Positions 26,276 through 35,517 of a DNA stretch of 64,000 bases are shown here, piece after piece. The stretch covers positions 1,054,001-1,118,000 of the forward strand of contig JACYUQ010000002.1 in assembly GCA_014841835.1 (NCBI GenBank), written 5' to 3'. The translations under genes and the position numbers were made by a program. The notes under the pieces are model-generated. The model ran no database searches. It worked only from the letters and a program-made list of their open reading frames with translations, and was not told the DNA's origin. Source of the stretch: Oxalobacteraceae sp. CFBP 13730 (GTDB lineage: Bacteria > Pseudomonadota > Gammaproteobacteria > Burkholderiales > Burkholderiaceae_D). The stretch's first letter is position 1. Each line of letters starts with the position of its first letter.

Positions 26276-28846
26276 TCAATAGACGTCACGCCGGTAACGC
26301 CCCGCATCGATCAGACGATCGCGCCCGGCTTCGCCGAGAATCGCCGCGAGCGCCGCATCGACCTCCCCCGCCATGCCCTGCAGGCTGCCGCATACGTGGA
26401 TGACCGCATCGCGCTCGACCCAGTCGCGCAGCGTATCGGCGCGCGCGCGCAGGCGGTCCTGCACGTACTCGGGCGCGTCGTCGCGCGAAAACACCAGATC
26501 GCATTCCGGCAGTGCGCCGGCATCGCGCCACGTGGCGATCTCGCCCGCGCACAGGCTGTCGAATGCGCGCTGGCGTTCGCCGAACATCAGCCAGTTGCGG
26601 TGCTGGCCGGCCAGCACGCGGCTGCGCAGGTGCGCGCGCAGACCGGCCATGCCCGAGCCGTTGCCGATATAGATGCAGGGCCGCGCATCCTGCGGCCCAT
26701 GGAAGCCCGGGTTTGTCGCCAGCCGTGCACGGACGATGCCGCCGACATCGAGATGCGCCGTCAGCCAGCCGGACGCCAGGCCCAGGCCCTGCTCGTGGCG
26801 CTGCTGGCGCACGAGCAGCGTTAATGCGCCGTCCTGCGGAATGCCGGCAATGGAATAACGGCGCGGCGCCAGCGGTTTGAGTGCGTCGGCGCATTCCTGG
26901 GTCGATGCGAACGGATGCCCGACGCCGGGCAGCTCGCTCCAGGTCAGCGCGTCGCGCAGTGTCTGGGGTTTGCCCTGCCAGGTGACGCGCGCCGCGCCAT
27001 CCAGGCCACTGGCCGCCAGCCAGGCATCGACAGTCGCCGCCGTGTGGCACGCGGCGACGTCCAGCAGGTCGCCGGCTTGCCACTGCTGATCTGCCGTCGT
27101 CTGCAGCACGATTTCATACAGCGGCGCGCCCAGGCTACCGGGATTCAAGTGGGTGCGTGCGACAAGCCGCCAGTCGGTCATCGGTGCCGCATCATTGGCA
27201 GTAGCATGCTGCGTGCCGGCGGCCGCACCCAGTGTGCCCAGCGCATGCATCCAGCGGCCCAGCGCCGCAGCGTCGCCCTGGTCGACGTCGATCCGCGGGA
27301 ACAGCGCCGTGGCGCCCAGCGCCCCGAGGCGCTCGTCAAGCGCGATGCCATAGCCGCAGTAGCGCGCGTAATTGCGGTCGCCCAGCGCCAGCACCGCGTA
27401 GCTGCAGCCGGCCAGCGCCAGCGGTCCTGCATGCAGCTCGCGCGTGAAGCGGCGCGCGGCATCCGGCGCCTCGCCGTCGCCGAAGGTCGCCGCCACGAAC
27501 AGCGCGTGGTCGTAGCCGGCCAGTTCGCCCGGGCTGAGCGCCGACACCGCGCGCAGATCGACTGCGCGGCCACCGGCGCGCAGCGCTGCGGCGCTGTGCA
27601 GTGCGATCCGTTCGGCCTGGCCGCCCTGCGTCGCAAAGGCCAGCAGGATCGGTGCGCCGGCGCCTGGCGTGGTGGTTTCGCTCGTCATGGCGAGCGCCCG
27701 TTCGCGCGCCAGTGCGCGCTGTTGGCGCCGCCGGCCCAGGTACAGCAGCCAGCCGGTAATCGCAAAGCCGGGCAAGGCCAGGCTGGCCAGCATCATGATG
27801 ACCCGACCCGGCAGGCCGAAGTAGCTGCCCGTGTGCAGCGGCCGGATCGTGGTCAGGGCGCGCTGACCAAGGGTTTGCGCGCCGTAGGATTCGTTCTTGA
27901 GCAATGTGCCGTCGCTGGAACGCAGCGACATGCGGTTGCGGGCGCGTTCGTGCGGGCCGTCCTGCGCAATCCACGTCAGTTGGTAGGCGCCGCTGCCCCG
28001 TTCCGGCAGGCGGATCGTCGCGCTGGCCCAGTTCGGGGCATGCGCAAGGAAGGTGCTCCAGGCCGGATCGAGTGCGGCCGGGCCATCCGGCGTTGCTGCG
28101 CGCTTGCGTTCGCGTGGCTTCGACATCGTCTCGGCTGCGGCGCGACGCTCGTTGCCGGCCCAGCCCTGCACCGTGTCGCGCACGACGTCGAAACTCCAGT
28201 AGATGCCGGTACCCCCGACGATCAGGTAAGCCACCAGCGCCCAGGTGCCGGCAATCGCATGCAGCGCCCACAGGAACGAGCGGCCACGCAGGCTGGTATT
28301 GAAGGTGAGCCACGTGCGCCAGCTGGCGGGTTTGCGCGGCCAGCGCAGATACAGGCCGCTGAGCGCGAGACCCACGAGGGACAGTGCCAGGATGCCCAGC
28401 ACGAGGCGGCCCGGCGCGCGTGGCAGCAGCAGCCAGCGATGCAGCTCCTCGACCCAGTTGAATGCGGCCTCGAAGCGCAGCGCCGGCAAGACGGCGCCGC
28501 TGTACGGGTGCACGCGCACGTCCGGACCGCGCCGCTCGCCCGGCGGCGCAGCAAAGCGCACCAGCGCCGTGCTGCCCGGATCCGCTTCCAGCACGATGCT
28601 CACCACGCGCTCACCGGGTCGTGTGCGCTGTGCAGCCTGCAGCAGTTGCGCCGGCTGCAGGCGCGCACGCGCTTCGGCATCGACCGTCATGACGCCGGGA
28701 TTGAGCACGTCCAGCAGTTCGTCCTCGAACGCCATGATCGCGCCGGTCAGGCCAATGACGGCCAGCAGCGTGCCGGCCGTGATGCCGACAAACCAGTGCA
28801 GCTGGAACCAGACCGCGCGCAGCGACGGCAGGCGCCAGCGGCTCAC
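26276..28846 (-). CDS. PepSY-TM/flavodoxin/NADPH reductase fusion, likely siderophore-iron reductase
   Basis: This 856-residue inner-membrane flavoprotein has two parts. The N-terminal PepSY-TM part (about 1-390) has four main membrane helices and conserved histidines (HWFVG, HRWLL, LHAIAGTW). After a short linker comes a flavodoxin domain (about 405-550, FATQGGQAE phosphate loop) and a CysJ/cytochrome-P450-reductase-like FAD/NADPH module ending in the nucleotide site IGNGSGMAGLRAHL. Such fusions sit beside TonB siderophore receptors and are thought to reduce ferric-siderophores using NADPH. The GTG start (28844-28846) overlaps the receptor stop by four bases, so translation is coupled. Confidence 0.85.
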   Translation of the reverse strand: MSRWRLPSLRAVWFQLHWFVGITAGTLLAVIGLTGAIMAFEDELLDVLNPGVMTVDAEARARLQPAQLLQAAQRTRPGERVVSIVLEADPGSTALVRFAAPPGERRGPDVRVHPYSGAVLPALRFEAAFNWVEELHRWLLLPRAPGRLVLGILALSLVGLALSGLYLRWPRKPASWRTWLTFNTSLRGRSFLWALHAIAGTWALVAYLIVGGTGIYWSFDVVRDTVQGWAGNERRAAAETMSKPRERKRAATPDGPAALDPAWSTFLAHAPNWASATIRLPERGSGAYQLTWIAQDGPHERARNRMSLRSSDGTLLKNESYGAQTLGQRALTTIRPLHTGSYFGLPGRVIMMLASLALPGFAITGWLLYLGRRRQQRALARERALAMTSETTTPGAGAPILLAFATQGGQAERIALHSAAALRAGGRAVDLRAVSALSPGELAGYDHALFVAATFGDGEAPDAARRFTRELHAGPLALAGCSYAVLALGDRNYARYCGYGIALDERLGALGATALFPRIDVDQGDAAALGRWMHALGTLGAAAGTQHATANDAAPMTDWRLVARTHLNPGSLGAPLYEIVLQTTADQQWQAGDLLDVAACHTAATVDAWLAASGLDGAARVTWQGKPQTLRDALTWSELPGVGHPFASTQECADALKPLAPRRYSIAGIPQDGALTLLVRQQRHEQGLGLASGWLTAHLDVGGIVRARLATNPGFHGPQDARPCIYIGNGSGMAGLRAHLRSRVLAGQHRNWLMFGERQRAFDSLCAGEIATWRDAGALPECDLVFSRDDAPEYVQDRLRARADTLRDWVERDAVIHVCGSLQGMAGEVDAALAAILGEAGRDRLIDAGRYRRDVY

Positions 28847-30960
28847 AGCGCGACCTTCACCGACAGCTTGATCAGGCGCGGCAAGCCGGCGCTCAGGCGC
28901 GTGCCGGCGCCGGCCCAGTACTGTTTGTCGGCCGCATTGTCGACATTGAGTTGCCACGTGGTGCGCTTGCCGGCGAACTGGCCGATGTAGCGTGCGCCCA
29001 CGCCCAACAGCGTGGTGCCGCCCAGCCAGGCCTGGTTCAGGTCATTCACGGGCCGCCGGCCCGTGTAGTACGCGCCGGCCGTCAGTGCCAGGCCGGGTAC
29101 CGCATCGAGGTCCCAGGCCACGAACGTGCTGGCGGTGCGGCGCGCTGCATTCTCTGGCAGCTTGCCGTCATACGTCGCGTTAATATTGCGGAAAGCCGGA
29201 TCGAGCCACTGGGCCGACGCCTGCCAGGCTACGCTGCGCAGAATGCGGCCCTGCGACGACAGCTCCAGACCGCGATAGCGCTGCTCGCCATCGGCGGTGA
29301 AGACATTCGCGGTGTTGGTGTAGTAACCGGGGCGCTCGATCTCGAAGAGTGCTGCCTGCGTCAGCAGGCCGCCGGCCGTGCGCCAGCGCGCCCCGACTTC
29401 GCGTTGCTTGCTCACGCCGGGCGCCAGGCGCGTGCCTTCGTTCGCACTGCCGGCCGGTGCAGCCTCGCCCTCTTCCAGGCCTTCGGCCGCCGATGCATAC
29501 ACGGAGAGATCGTCACGCAGGCGGTAGACGACGGCCGCCATCGGCGTCGTCTCGCTCGCGTCGTAGTCGTTCACGCCCTGCGTGCTGCGGTAGTCGACGC
29601 GGCGCACGCCGCCGATGAATTGCCAGCTGCCCACGCTGATGCGATCGACCAGGTACAGGCCCTGGTCCCGCGAATCGAGAGCCGCGGTCGTGGGCATCGT
29701 CGGCCGCGCACCGATCGAGAAATTCGTCACCGGCAGCGGCGCATACAGGTTCTGCGCGGGGATCGTGTAGTTGGCCTGGTAGATCGGAGCCTGGCCCTTG
29801 TCGGTATCGCTCGCGCCGAGCGTCACCTCGTGCGTCAGGGAACCCGTGCGCAACTGGCCGGCCAGTTCGGCGCGCAGCATGCGCGAATCGACGTCGGCAT
29901 GCTGCAGATTGCCGGTGATGCGCCCGGCCCCGGTCGCGACGCTCGCCGCATTATTGAAGCGGAAAATCGGCAGCGAGCGGTCACGCTTCGTTTCGGCGTG
30001 GCCCGCTTCGAGCGTCAGTGCCCAGGCGTCATTCAGTGCGATGTCTCCGCGCAGCTGCGCATTGCGTGCATGCGTTTCGAACCTGGCCCAGTCGGGGCCG
30101 ACGAGACGGCGCGGATCGACCGCGCGCGGCAGCGTGATCACGCCGCCCACGGCCGGCGGCAGGTTGATGCCGGCCTGCTCGGTCACGCGGCGCTTGTCGT
30201 ATTCGAGGTCGGCGCGCAGGCGCACGCGTGCGCTCACGCGCCAGTCGAATGCGCCGGAGGCGAAGCCTCGGTTGCCGTTGCCGACGCCATCGAGGTGCGA
30301 GCCGAGCGTGCCGCCAGCCGCGTTGATCCGCACGCCGAACGCGTCATCAACACCGAAGCGGCGCGCAGCATCGAGCGTGGCGACGACGGTCCCATTGCTG
30401 TCGACGTTGGCGCCGACGGTGGTCAGCGGCATGCTGCCGGCGCGCTTGGTGACGAAGTTCACGACGCCGGCTGGCGACGTGAACCCGTAATACAGTGCGG
30501 TCGCGCCCTTGAGCACCTCGACGCGCTCCTTGTTCTCCATCGACACCTGGCCGAAGTTCATGATCGGCAGCGAGCCGTTGAGGCGGTAGTTCGTGCGGTT
30601 TTCGACAGCAATGCCACGGATGACCAACTGGTCCCACGTGTCGCCGCCATTCTGCTGACGCGTCACGCCGGCCGTATTGCGCACTGCGTCATACAGGCCG
30701 GCAGCGCCCTGCAGGTCGAGTACGTCGCGCGTGATGACGTTGACGGTCGACGGCACGTCCATGACGTCGCTGCCGCGAAAGCTCCCGGCTTCCACCGTAT
30801 TGGGCATGAAGCCCTGCGCCTTCACGGCCGTCACGCGCACTGCCGGCATCGCGCCACCATTGGCTTCCTGCGCCATCGCTGCCGCCGGAAACGCATGAGG
30901 AAACACCAGGGAGAACGCAAAAACGAGACGCGACGGACGCAGGGAAAGGGACAGGGACAT
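28843..30960 (-). CDS. TonB-dependent siderophore receptor
   Basis: This 705-residue outer-membrane receptor has a signal peptide (about 1-30), then a plug domain (about 55-165) with DVPSTVNVITRDVL and the ERVEVLKGATALYYGFTSP box. A 22-strand barrel ends in Leu after a KLSVKVAL last strand. The plug features are those of the FhuA/FpvA-like siderophore group. A Fur box lies 40 bp before the ATG, so it should be induced by iron shortage. It is first in an operon with the PepSY reductase. The siderophore cannot be inferred, and no siderophore synthesis genes are near. Confidence 0.92.
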   Translation of the reverse strand: MSLSLSLRPSRLVFAFSLVFPHAFPAAAMAQEANGGAMPAVRVTAVKAQGFMPNTVEAGSFRGSDVMDVPSTVNVITRDVLDLQGAAGLYDAVRNTAGVTRQQNGGDTWDQLVIRGIAVENRTNYRLNGSLPIMNFGQVSMENKERVEVLKGATALYYGFTSPAGVVNFVTKRAGSMPLTTVGANVDSNGTVVATLDAARRFGVDDAFGVRINAAGGTLGSHLDGVGNGNRGFASGAFDWRVSARVRLRADLEYDKRRVTEQAGINLPPAVGGVITLPRAVDPRRLVGPDWARFETHARNAQLRGDIALNDAWALTLEAGHAETKRDRSLPIFRFNNAASVATGAGRITGNLQHADVDSRMLRAELAGQLRTGSLTHEVTLGASDTDKGQAPIYQANYTIPAQNLYAPLPVTNFSIGARPTMPTTAALDSRDQGLYLVDRISVGSWQFIGGVRRVDYRSTQGVNDYDASETTPMAAVVYRLRDDLSVYASAAEGLEEGEAAPAGSANEGTRLAPGVSKQREVGARWRTAGGLLTQAALFEIERPGYYTNTANVFTADGEQRYRGLELSSQGRILRSVAWQASAQWLDPAFRNINATYDGKLPENAARRTASTFVAWDLDAVPGLALTAGAYYTGRRPVNDLNQAWLGGTTLLGVGARYIGQFAGKRTTWQLNVDNAADKQYWAGAGTRLSAGLPRLIKLSVKVAL

Positions 30961-30999
30961 GAGAAGGAGCAGCGATCAGGAGCAAACCGTGATTCTATC

Positions 31000-31018
31000 G
31001 TGAATGAGAATCATTTTC
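31000..31018 (-). promoter_or_regulatory. Fur box of the iron-uptake operon
   Basis: gtgaatgagaatcattttc matches 15 of 19 positions of the standard Fur consensus, with an intact central gagaatcatt core. It lies 40 bp upstream of the TonB receptor start. Confidence 0.8.
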
Positions 31019-31213
31019 AATGACGGCTGCAGGTAGCCCTGGACTTGCTGCAGATGCACACCGAATGTGGGTCATACCTATCGCCTTTTTTGATGACGCC
31101 ATCAGAAAACGTTATTTACGTGCGCATGTCATTCAATTCTATGATGACTTGACTGCATCAAACGCCACGCGCGGGGCAGCCTCGAGCACAAAATTCCATA
31201 ACAGGAGACACGC

Positions 31214-32197
31214 ATGCCGACACACGCAATCACACGCAGGGTACTGACCGCCGCAATCGCCCTGCTCGCTTCAAGCGCCGCGCTTGCCGCCGACTATCCG
31301 GAGAAAACCATCACCCTTGTCGTCCCGTTCTCGGCCGGCGGGCCTACCGACGTCGTGGCCCGGATCCTCGGACAGACCATGGCGAAGTCGCTCAAGCAAT
31401 CGATCATCGTGGAAAACGCCCTTGGCGCGGGCGGTACGCTGGCCGCCGGCCGCATCGCGCGCGCCACGCCGGATGGCTACACGCTGCTGCTGCACCATAA
31501 CGGCATGGCCACCAGCACCACGCTGTACCGCAAGCTCGCCTTCAACCCCATGACCGACTTCGAGTACATCGGCCAGGTGGCCGACGTGCCGATGGTGCTC
31601 ATGGCGCGCAAAGATCTGGCGGCCAATACGCTGCCCGAGCTGATCGCGCTGATCAAGTCGAAAAAGGACGCGATGACGATGGGCCACGCGGGCCTGGGAG
31701 CCGTGTCGCACCAGTGCGGCATGCTGTTCCTGAGCGCGATCGGCGTGCCGCTGACGACCGTTCCGTACAAGGGCACGGCGCCGGCACTGAGCGATATGCT
31801 GGGTGGCCAGATCGACCTGCTGTGCGACCAGACGACGCAGACGACGTCGTACATCCGCACCAGCCGCGTCAAGGTGTACGGGGCGACGACAAAGACGCGC
31901 ATCCCGTCGCTGCCGGCCCTGCCGACGCTGGCCGAACAGGGCATGGCCGGTTTCGAGATGTATGTGTGGCACGGGATGTACGCACCAAAAGGCACGCCGC
32001 CAGCGGTGGTCGCACGCATTGGCACCGCGCTGCGCGAGGCGCTCAACGATCCGAACGTGAAGGCGCGCTTTGCCGAACTGGGCGCCGAGCCGGTGTCGGA
32101 TGCGAAGGCAACGCCGGAAGGCTTGCGCACGCACCTGAAGGCCGAGATCGACAAGTGGGGCCCGATCTACAAGAAGAACGGCGCGTTCGCCGACTGA
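31214..32197 (+). CDS. Bug-family (TctC-like) periplasmic solute-binding protein
   Basis: This 327-residue exported protein has a signal peptide cleaved after about residue 25 (SSAALAA-DYP). It has the Bug hallmarks: ITLVVPFSAGGPTDVVAR near the mature start, the GAGGTLAA loop and the VPYKGTAPALSDMLGGQ segment. Bug proteins bind small carboxylates such as citrate, nicotinate or dicarboxylates, either for a TctAB transporter or for sensing. aacaggagac precedes the ATG. No TctA/TctB genes are present. It converges on the itaconate-type operon and may bind one of that operon's substrates, which is only suggestive. Confidence 0.88.
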   Translation: MPTHAITRRVLTAAIALLASSAALAADYPEKTITLVVPFSAGGPTDVVARILGQTMAKSLKQSIIVENALGAGGTLAAGRIARATPDGYTLLLHHNGMATSTTLYRKLAFNPMTDFEYIGQVADVPMVLMARKDLAANTLPELIALIKSKKDAMTMGHAGLGAVSHQCGMLFLSAIGVPLTTVPYKGTAPALSDMLGGQIDLLCDQTTQTTSYIRTSRVKVYGATTKTRIPSLPALPTLAEQGMAGFEMYVWHGMYAPKGTPPAVVARIGTALREALNDPNVKARFAELGAEPVSDAKATPEGLRTHLKAEIDKWGPIYKKNGAFAD

Positions 32198-32209
32198 GTC
32201 GCGCAACGC

Positions 32210-32250
32210 AAAAAGCCCGCGTTGCCATCACGGCGGCGCGGGCTTTTTTT
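32210..32250. terminator. Bidirectional terminator between Bug gene and CoA-transferase gene
   Basis: The stem gcccgcg (32215-32221) pairs with cgcgggc (32237-32243), with an A tract before (32210-32214) and a T tract after (32244-32250). The position between two converging genes suits use from both sides. Confidence 0.85.
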
Positions 32251-32261
32251 ATCGCCGGTTG

Positions 32262-33449
32262 CTAAACGGCGCCCTGCGCGTGCATGACCGCGATGGCCGC
32301 CGCGTCGTAGCCCAGCTCCGCCAGGATCGCATCCGTATGCTGGCCCAGCGCCGGCACGGCGTCCATGCGCGGCGTGACGTTGTGCGGCAACCCCGGTGGC
32401 CGCATGGCGGGCACGCGGCCGTTGGCGGTATCGACTTCGGTCCAGCGGCCGCGCGCCTTCAGTTGTGGATGGTCCCAGACTTCGTGCATGTCGTTGACCT
32501 GGGCATTGGCGATGTGCGCCAGCTCGAGCCGCTCGCGCACCTGCTGCGCCGTCAACGTCGAAAACGCCGCCACGATCAGCGCCGCAAGTTCGTCACGCGC
32601 TGTCACCCGGCGTGCGTTGGCGTTAAAGCGCGGATCGGTCGCCAGTTCGGGCGCCTGCAGCACGATGGCGCAAAAGGCCGCCCACTCACGCTCGTTCTGG
32701 ATGCCCAGCATGACCGACTTGCCGTCGCCGGCCAGGAACGGCCCGTACGGGAAGATGGTCGCGTGCGAGGCGCCCGTGCGCGGTGGCGGCGATGCGCCGT
32801 CGTAGGCGTAATACAGCGGATAACTCATCCACTCGGCCATGCTCTCCAACATTGACACGTCGATGCGACAGCCTTCTCCCGTGCGGCCACGCTGCAGCAG
32901 CGCGGCCAGGATGTTCGTGTACGCGTACATGCCGGCTGCAATATCGGCAATGGAGCAGCCGGCCTTCGATGGTTCGTCCGGCGTGCCGGTGATCGACAGG
33001 AAGCCCGATTCGCTCTGGATCAGCAGATCGTAGGCCTTGCGGTCACGGTACGGACCGTCGCTGCCATAGCCCGAAATGTCGCAGACGATCAGGCGCGGAT
33101 GGCGTGCCTTCAGCGCGTCGTACGACAGACCAAGGCGCTCGGCCGCACCGGGCGCGAGATTCTGCACCAGCACGTCGGCGCGTTCCAGCAGGCCGGCCAG
33201 CACGGCGTCGGCCTGTTCGTGTTTGACGTCGAGCGTAAGGCTTTCCTTCGAGCGGTTGGTCCAGACGAAGTGCGAGGCCAGGCCATTGACGCGTTCATCG
33301 TAGCCGCGCGCGAAGTCGCCGCTGCCAGGTCGCTCAACCTTGATGACGCGCGCGCCCAGGTCGGCCAGCTGGCGCGTGCAGAACGGCGCCGCGATGGCAT
33401 GTTCGAGCGTGACGACGGTGATGCCGTCGAGAGGTCGCATTGGTGTCAT
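32262..33449 (-). CDS. ict: Itaconate/mesaconate-type CoA-transferase (CaiB/BaiF family III)
   Basis: This 395-residue family III CoA-transferase has the catalytic Asp169 in SIADIAAGMYAY, the same number as the active-site Asp of formyl-CoA transferase. N-terminal GITVVTLEHAIAAPFCTRQLA and SHFVWTNRSKESLTLD closely recall the Pseudomonas itaconate CoA-transferase. It would move CoA from succinyl-CoA to itaconate. It is the last gene of the operon, 12 bp after the acyl-CoA dehydrogenase, with gaggagg before the start. ATG 33440 is an alternative start. The family is certain; itaconate as substrate is inferred from the neighbours. Confidence 0.82.
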   Translation of the reverse strand: MTPMRPLDGITVVTLEHAIAAPFCTRQLADLGARVIKVERPGSGDFARGYDERVNGLASHFVWTNRSKESLTLDVKHEQADAVLAGLLERADVLVQNLAPGAAERLGLSYDALKARHPRLIVCDISGYGSDGPYRDRKAYDLLIQSESGFLSITGTPDEPSKAGCSIADIAAGMYAYTNILAALLQRGRTGEGCRIDVSMLESMAEWMSYPLYYAYDGASPPPRTGASHATIFPYGPFLAGDGKSVMLGIQNEREWAAFCAIVLQAPELATDPRFNANARRVTARDELAALIVAAFSTLTAQQVRERLELAHIANAQVNDMHEVWDHPQLKARGRWTEVDTANGRVPAMRPPGLPHNVTPRMDAVPALGQHTDAILAELGYDAAAIAVMHAQGAV

Positions 33450-33461
33450 GAGCGTGCCTCC

Positions 33462-34619
33462 TCAGAACGAGCGTGGCAGGCCAAGCACGTGCTCGGCGAC
33501 GTACGACAGGATCAGGTTCGTCGAGATCGGCGCCACCTGGTACAGGCGCGTTTCGCGGAACTTGCGCTCGACGTCGTATTCGGACGCGAAACCGAAGCCG
33601 CCGTGGAATTGCAGGCAGGCGTTGGCCGCTTCCCATGACGCTTCGGCGGCCAGCATTTTCGCCATATTGGCTTCGGCGCCGCACGGCTTGTGCGCATCGA
33701 ACAGCGCGCACGCTTTAAAGCGCATCAGGTTCGCCGCTTCGACGTTGATGTACGCGCGCGCAATCGGAAACTGCACGCCCTGGTTCTGGCCGATGGGGCG
33801 CCCGAACACGACGCGCTCGTTGACGTACTTGCTGATCTTGTCGATGAACCAGTAGCCGTCGCCGATGCATTCGGCGGCGATCAGCGTGCGCTCGGCGTTC
33901 AGGCCATCGAGGATGTACTTGAAGCCCTTGCCTTCTTCGCCGATCAGATTCTCGGCCGGGATTTCCAGGTTCTCGAAGAACAGCTCATTGGTCTCGTGGT
34001 TGACCATGTTCTGGATCGGCTGCACGACCATGCCCTGCTTGATGGCGTCCTTGATGTCGACCAGGAAGATCGACATGCCTTCGGACTTCTTCGTGACCTC
34101 GGCAAGGGGCGTCGTGCGCGCCAGCAGGATCATCAGGTCGGAGTGCTGCACGCGCGAGATCCACACCTTCTGCCCGTTGATCACGTAGCGGTCGCCCTTG
34201 CGCACGGCCGTCGTCTTGATCTTGGTGGTGTCGGTGCCAGTGGTGGGCTCGGTCACGGCCATCGATTGCAGACGCAGTTCGCCGCTGGCGATGCGCGGCA
34301 GGTAGTGGCGCTTCTGCGCTTCGGAGCCGTGGCGCAGCAGCGTGCCCATATTGTACATCTGGCCATGGCAGGCGCCGGCGTTACCGCCCGAGCGGTTGAT
34401 CTCTTCCATGATGACCGACGCTTCCGTCAGGCCCAGGCCCGAACCGCCGTATTCCTGCGGGATCAGCGCTGCCAGCCAGCCCGCTTGCGTCAGTGCGGTA
34501 ACAAAAGCTTCGGGGTAGCCCCGCTCGTCGTCGACCTTGCGGAAGTACTCGGCCGGGAATTCGGCGCGCAGGGCGCGCAGCGCGTCGCGGATGTCTTCAA
34601 AATCGTGGTCGGTGTGCAT
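33462..34619 (-). CDS. Acyl-CoA dehydrogenase of the itaconate-type operon
   Basis: This 385-residue FAD flavoenzyme of the acyl-CoA dehydrogenase family has a helical N-terminal domain, the beta domain with MAVTEPTTGTDTTKIKT and KVWISRVQH, and a C-terminal helical domain (VFGRPIGQNQGVQFPIA, LQFHGGFGFASEYDVERK). The usual catalytic Glu site near the C-terminus reads RLYQVAPIS, with Gln361 in its place. Glu243 in GLNAERTL lies where isovaleryl- and long-chain dehydrogenases carry their base. An orthologue-like gene accompanies ict-ich-ccl in Pseudomonas, but its reaction is not settled; methylsuccinyl-CoA is one candidate. caggag precedes ATG 34619. Confidence 0.88.
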   Translation of the reverse strand: MHTDHDFEDIRDALRALRAEFPAEYFRKVDDERGYPEAFVTALTQAGWLAALIPQEYGGSGLGLTEASVIMEEINRSGGNAGACHGQMYNMGTLLRHGSEAQKRHYLPRIASGELRLQSMAVTEPTTGTDTTKIKTTAVRKGDRYVINGQKVWISRVQHSDLMILLARTTPLAEVTKKSEGMSIFLVDIKDAIKQGMVVQPIQNMVNHETNELFFENLEIPAENLIGEEGKGFKYILDGLNAERTLIAAECIGDGYWFIDKISKYVNERVVFGRPIGQNQGVQFPIARAYINVEAANLMRFKACALFDAHKPCGAEANMAKMLAAEASWEAANACLQFHGGFGFASEYDVERKFRETRLYQVAPISTNLILSYVAEHVLGLPRSF

Positions 34620-34648
34620 GGCGATCTCCTGGTTTTTATTGGGGTGGC

Positions 34649-35491
34649 TTACGCCAGCTGCGCTTCGGCGCGCATGGCCAGCTGGCCGTCGTGGGTCTTG
34701 GCCCACAGCGTGATCGTGTGGCCGTCCGGCTCGACGCGACCGCAAACGCTGAAGCGGTGGATGTCGAACAGCGGCTGCACGGCGCGGAACGAAAACGCGG
34801 TGACGACGGCAGCCGGCCGTTCGCGCCGCACGAGGTCGAGCAGCAGGCTCGCGATCAGCGGGCCGTGCACGATCAGGCCCGGATAGCCTTCGACCTGCGT
34901 CACGTAGGGCTGGTCATAGTGGATGCGGTGGCCGTTGAAGGTCAGCGCCGAGTAGCGAAACAGCAGCACCGGGTCGGGCGTGATTTCGCGGATCCAGTCG
35001 TGGTCAAGGTCCGCCGCCACCGGCGATGGCGCCGGATCGCCCGGCTGGGGATTGGCGCGGTAGACGATGTCGTGTTCTTCCTCGATCGCCACACCGGCCG
35101 CACCTTCGATCACGTGGCGCACCAGCACGAACACCAGCCTGCCGCTGCGGCCTTCCTTGCTCGTGATGTCGGCGATGGTCGACACGCGCCGCGCCTGATC
35201 GCCGACCTGCAGCGGCGCGACGAAGCGCAGGCGCCCGCCGGCCCACATGCGGCGCGGCAGATCGACCGGCGGCAGGAAGCCCCCGCGCAGCGCGTGGCCG
35301 TCCGGGCCGAGTTGCGACTGCCGGTGCACCGGCAAAAAGTACAGCCAGTGCCATAGCGGCGGCACGGCGCTGCCGGAATGTGGCGCCGGGTCGTCGCGAT
35401 CGAGCAGCGCGGCCATCGCCGCGATCGGCGCCGCAGTGATGGCGTCCAGCCGTTCTTCGGTGCGGCCCTGCCAGGCGGTCAACTTGTCCAT
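34649..35491 (-). CDS. ich: Itaconyl-CoA/mesaconyl-CoA hydratase (MaoC-like double hot-dog)
   Basis: This 280-residue protein of the FAS1-like dehydratase/mesaconyl-C4-CoA hydratase type has two hot-dog halves. The N-terminal half has WLYFLPVHRQSQLGPDGH and GFLPPVDLPRRMWAGG; the C-terminal half has the hydratase motif FRYSALTFNGHRIHYDQPYVT followed by YPGLIVHGPL. It would hydrate itaconyl-CoA (or mesaconyl-C4-CoA) to citramalyl-CoA. It lies between the lyase and the dehydrogenase genes with gaps of 26-29 bp and acaggagaca before the ATG. The context makes the citramalyl-CoA route the most likely role. Confidence 0.82.
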   Translation of the reverse strand: MDKLTAWQGRTEERLDAITAAPIAAMAALLDRDDPAPHSGSAVPPLWHWLYFLPVHRQSQLGPDGHALRGGFLPPVDLPRRMWAGGRLRFVAPLQVGDQARRVSTIADITSKEGRSGRLVFVLVRHVIEGAAGVAIEEEHDIVYRANPQPGDPAPSPVAADLDHDWIREITPDPVLLFRYSALTFNGHRIHYDQPYVTQVEGYPGLIVHGPLIASLLLDLVRRERPAAVVTAFSFRAVQPLFDIHRFSVCGRVEPDGHTITLWAKTHDGQLAMRAEAQLA

Positions 35492-35517
35492 GGGGTGTCT
35501 CCTGTCGTTGTCTTGTT

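Noticed and set aside
28951..31023. A 690-codon plus-strand frame over the siderophore receptor
   Set aside because: It is an Arg/Ala/His-rich shadow; the minus strand encodes a full receptor with signal peptide and Fur box.
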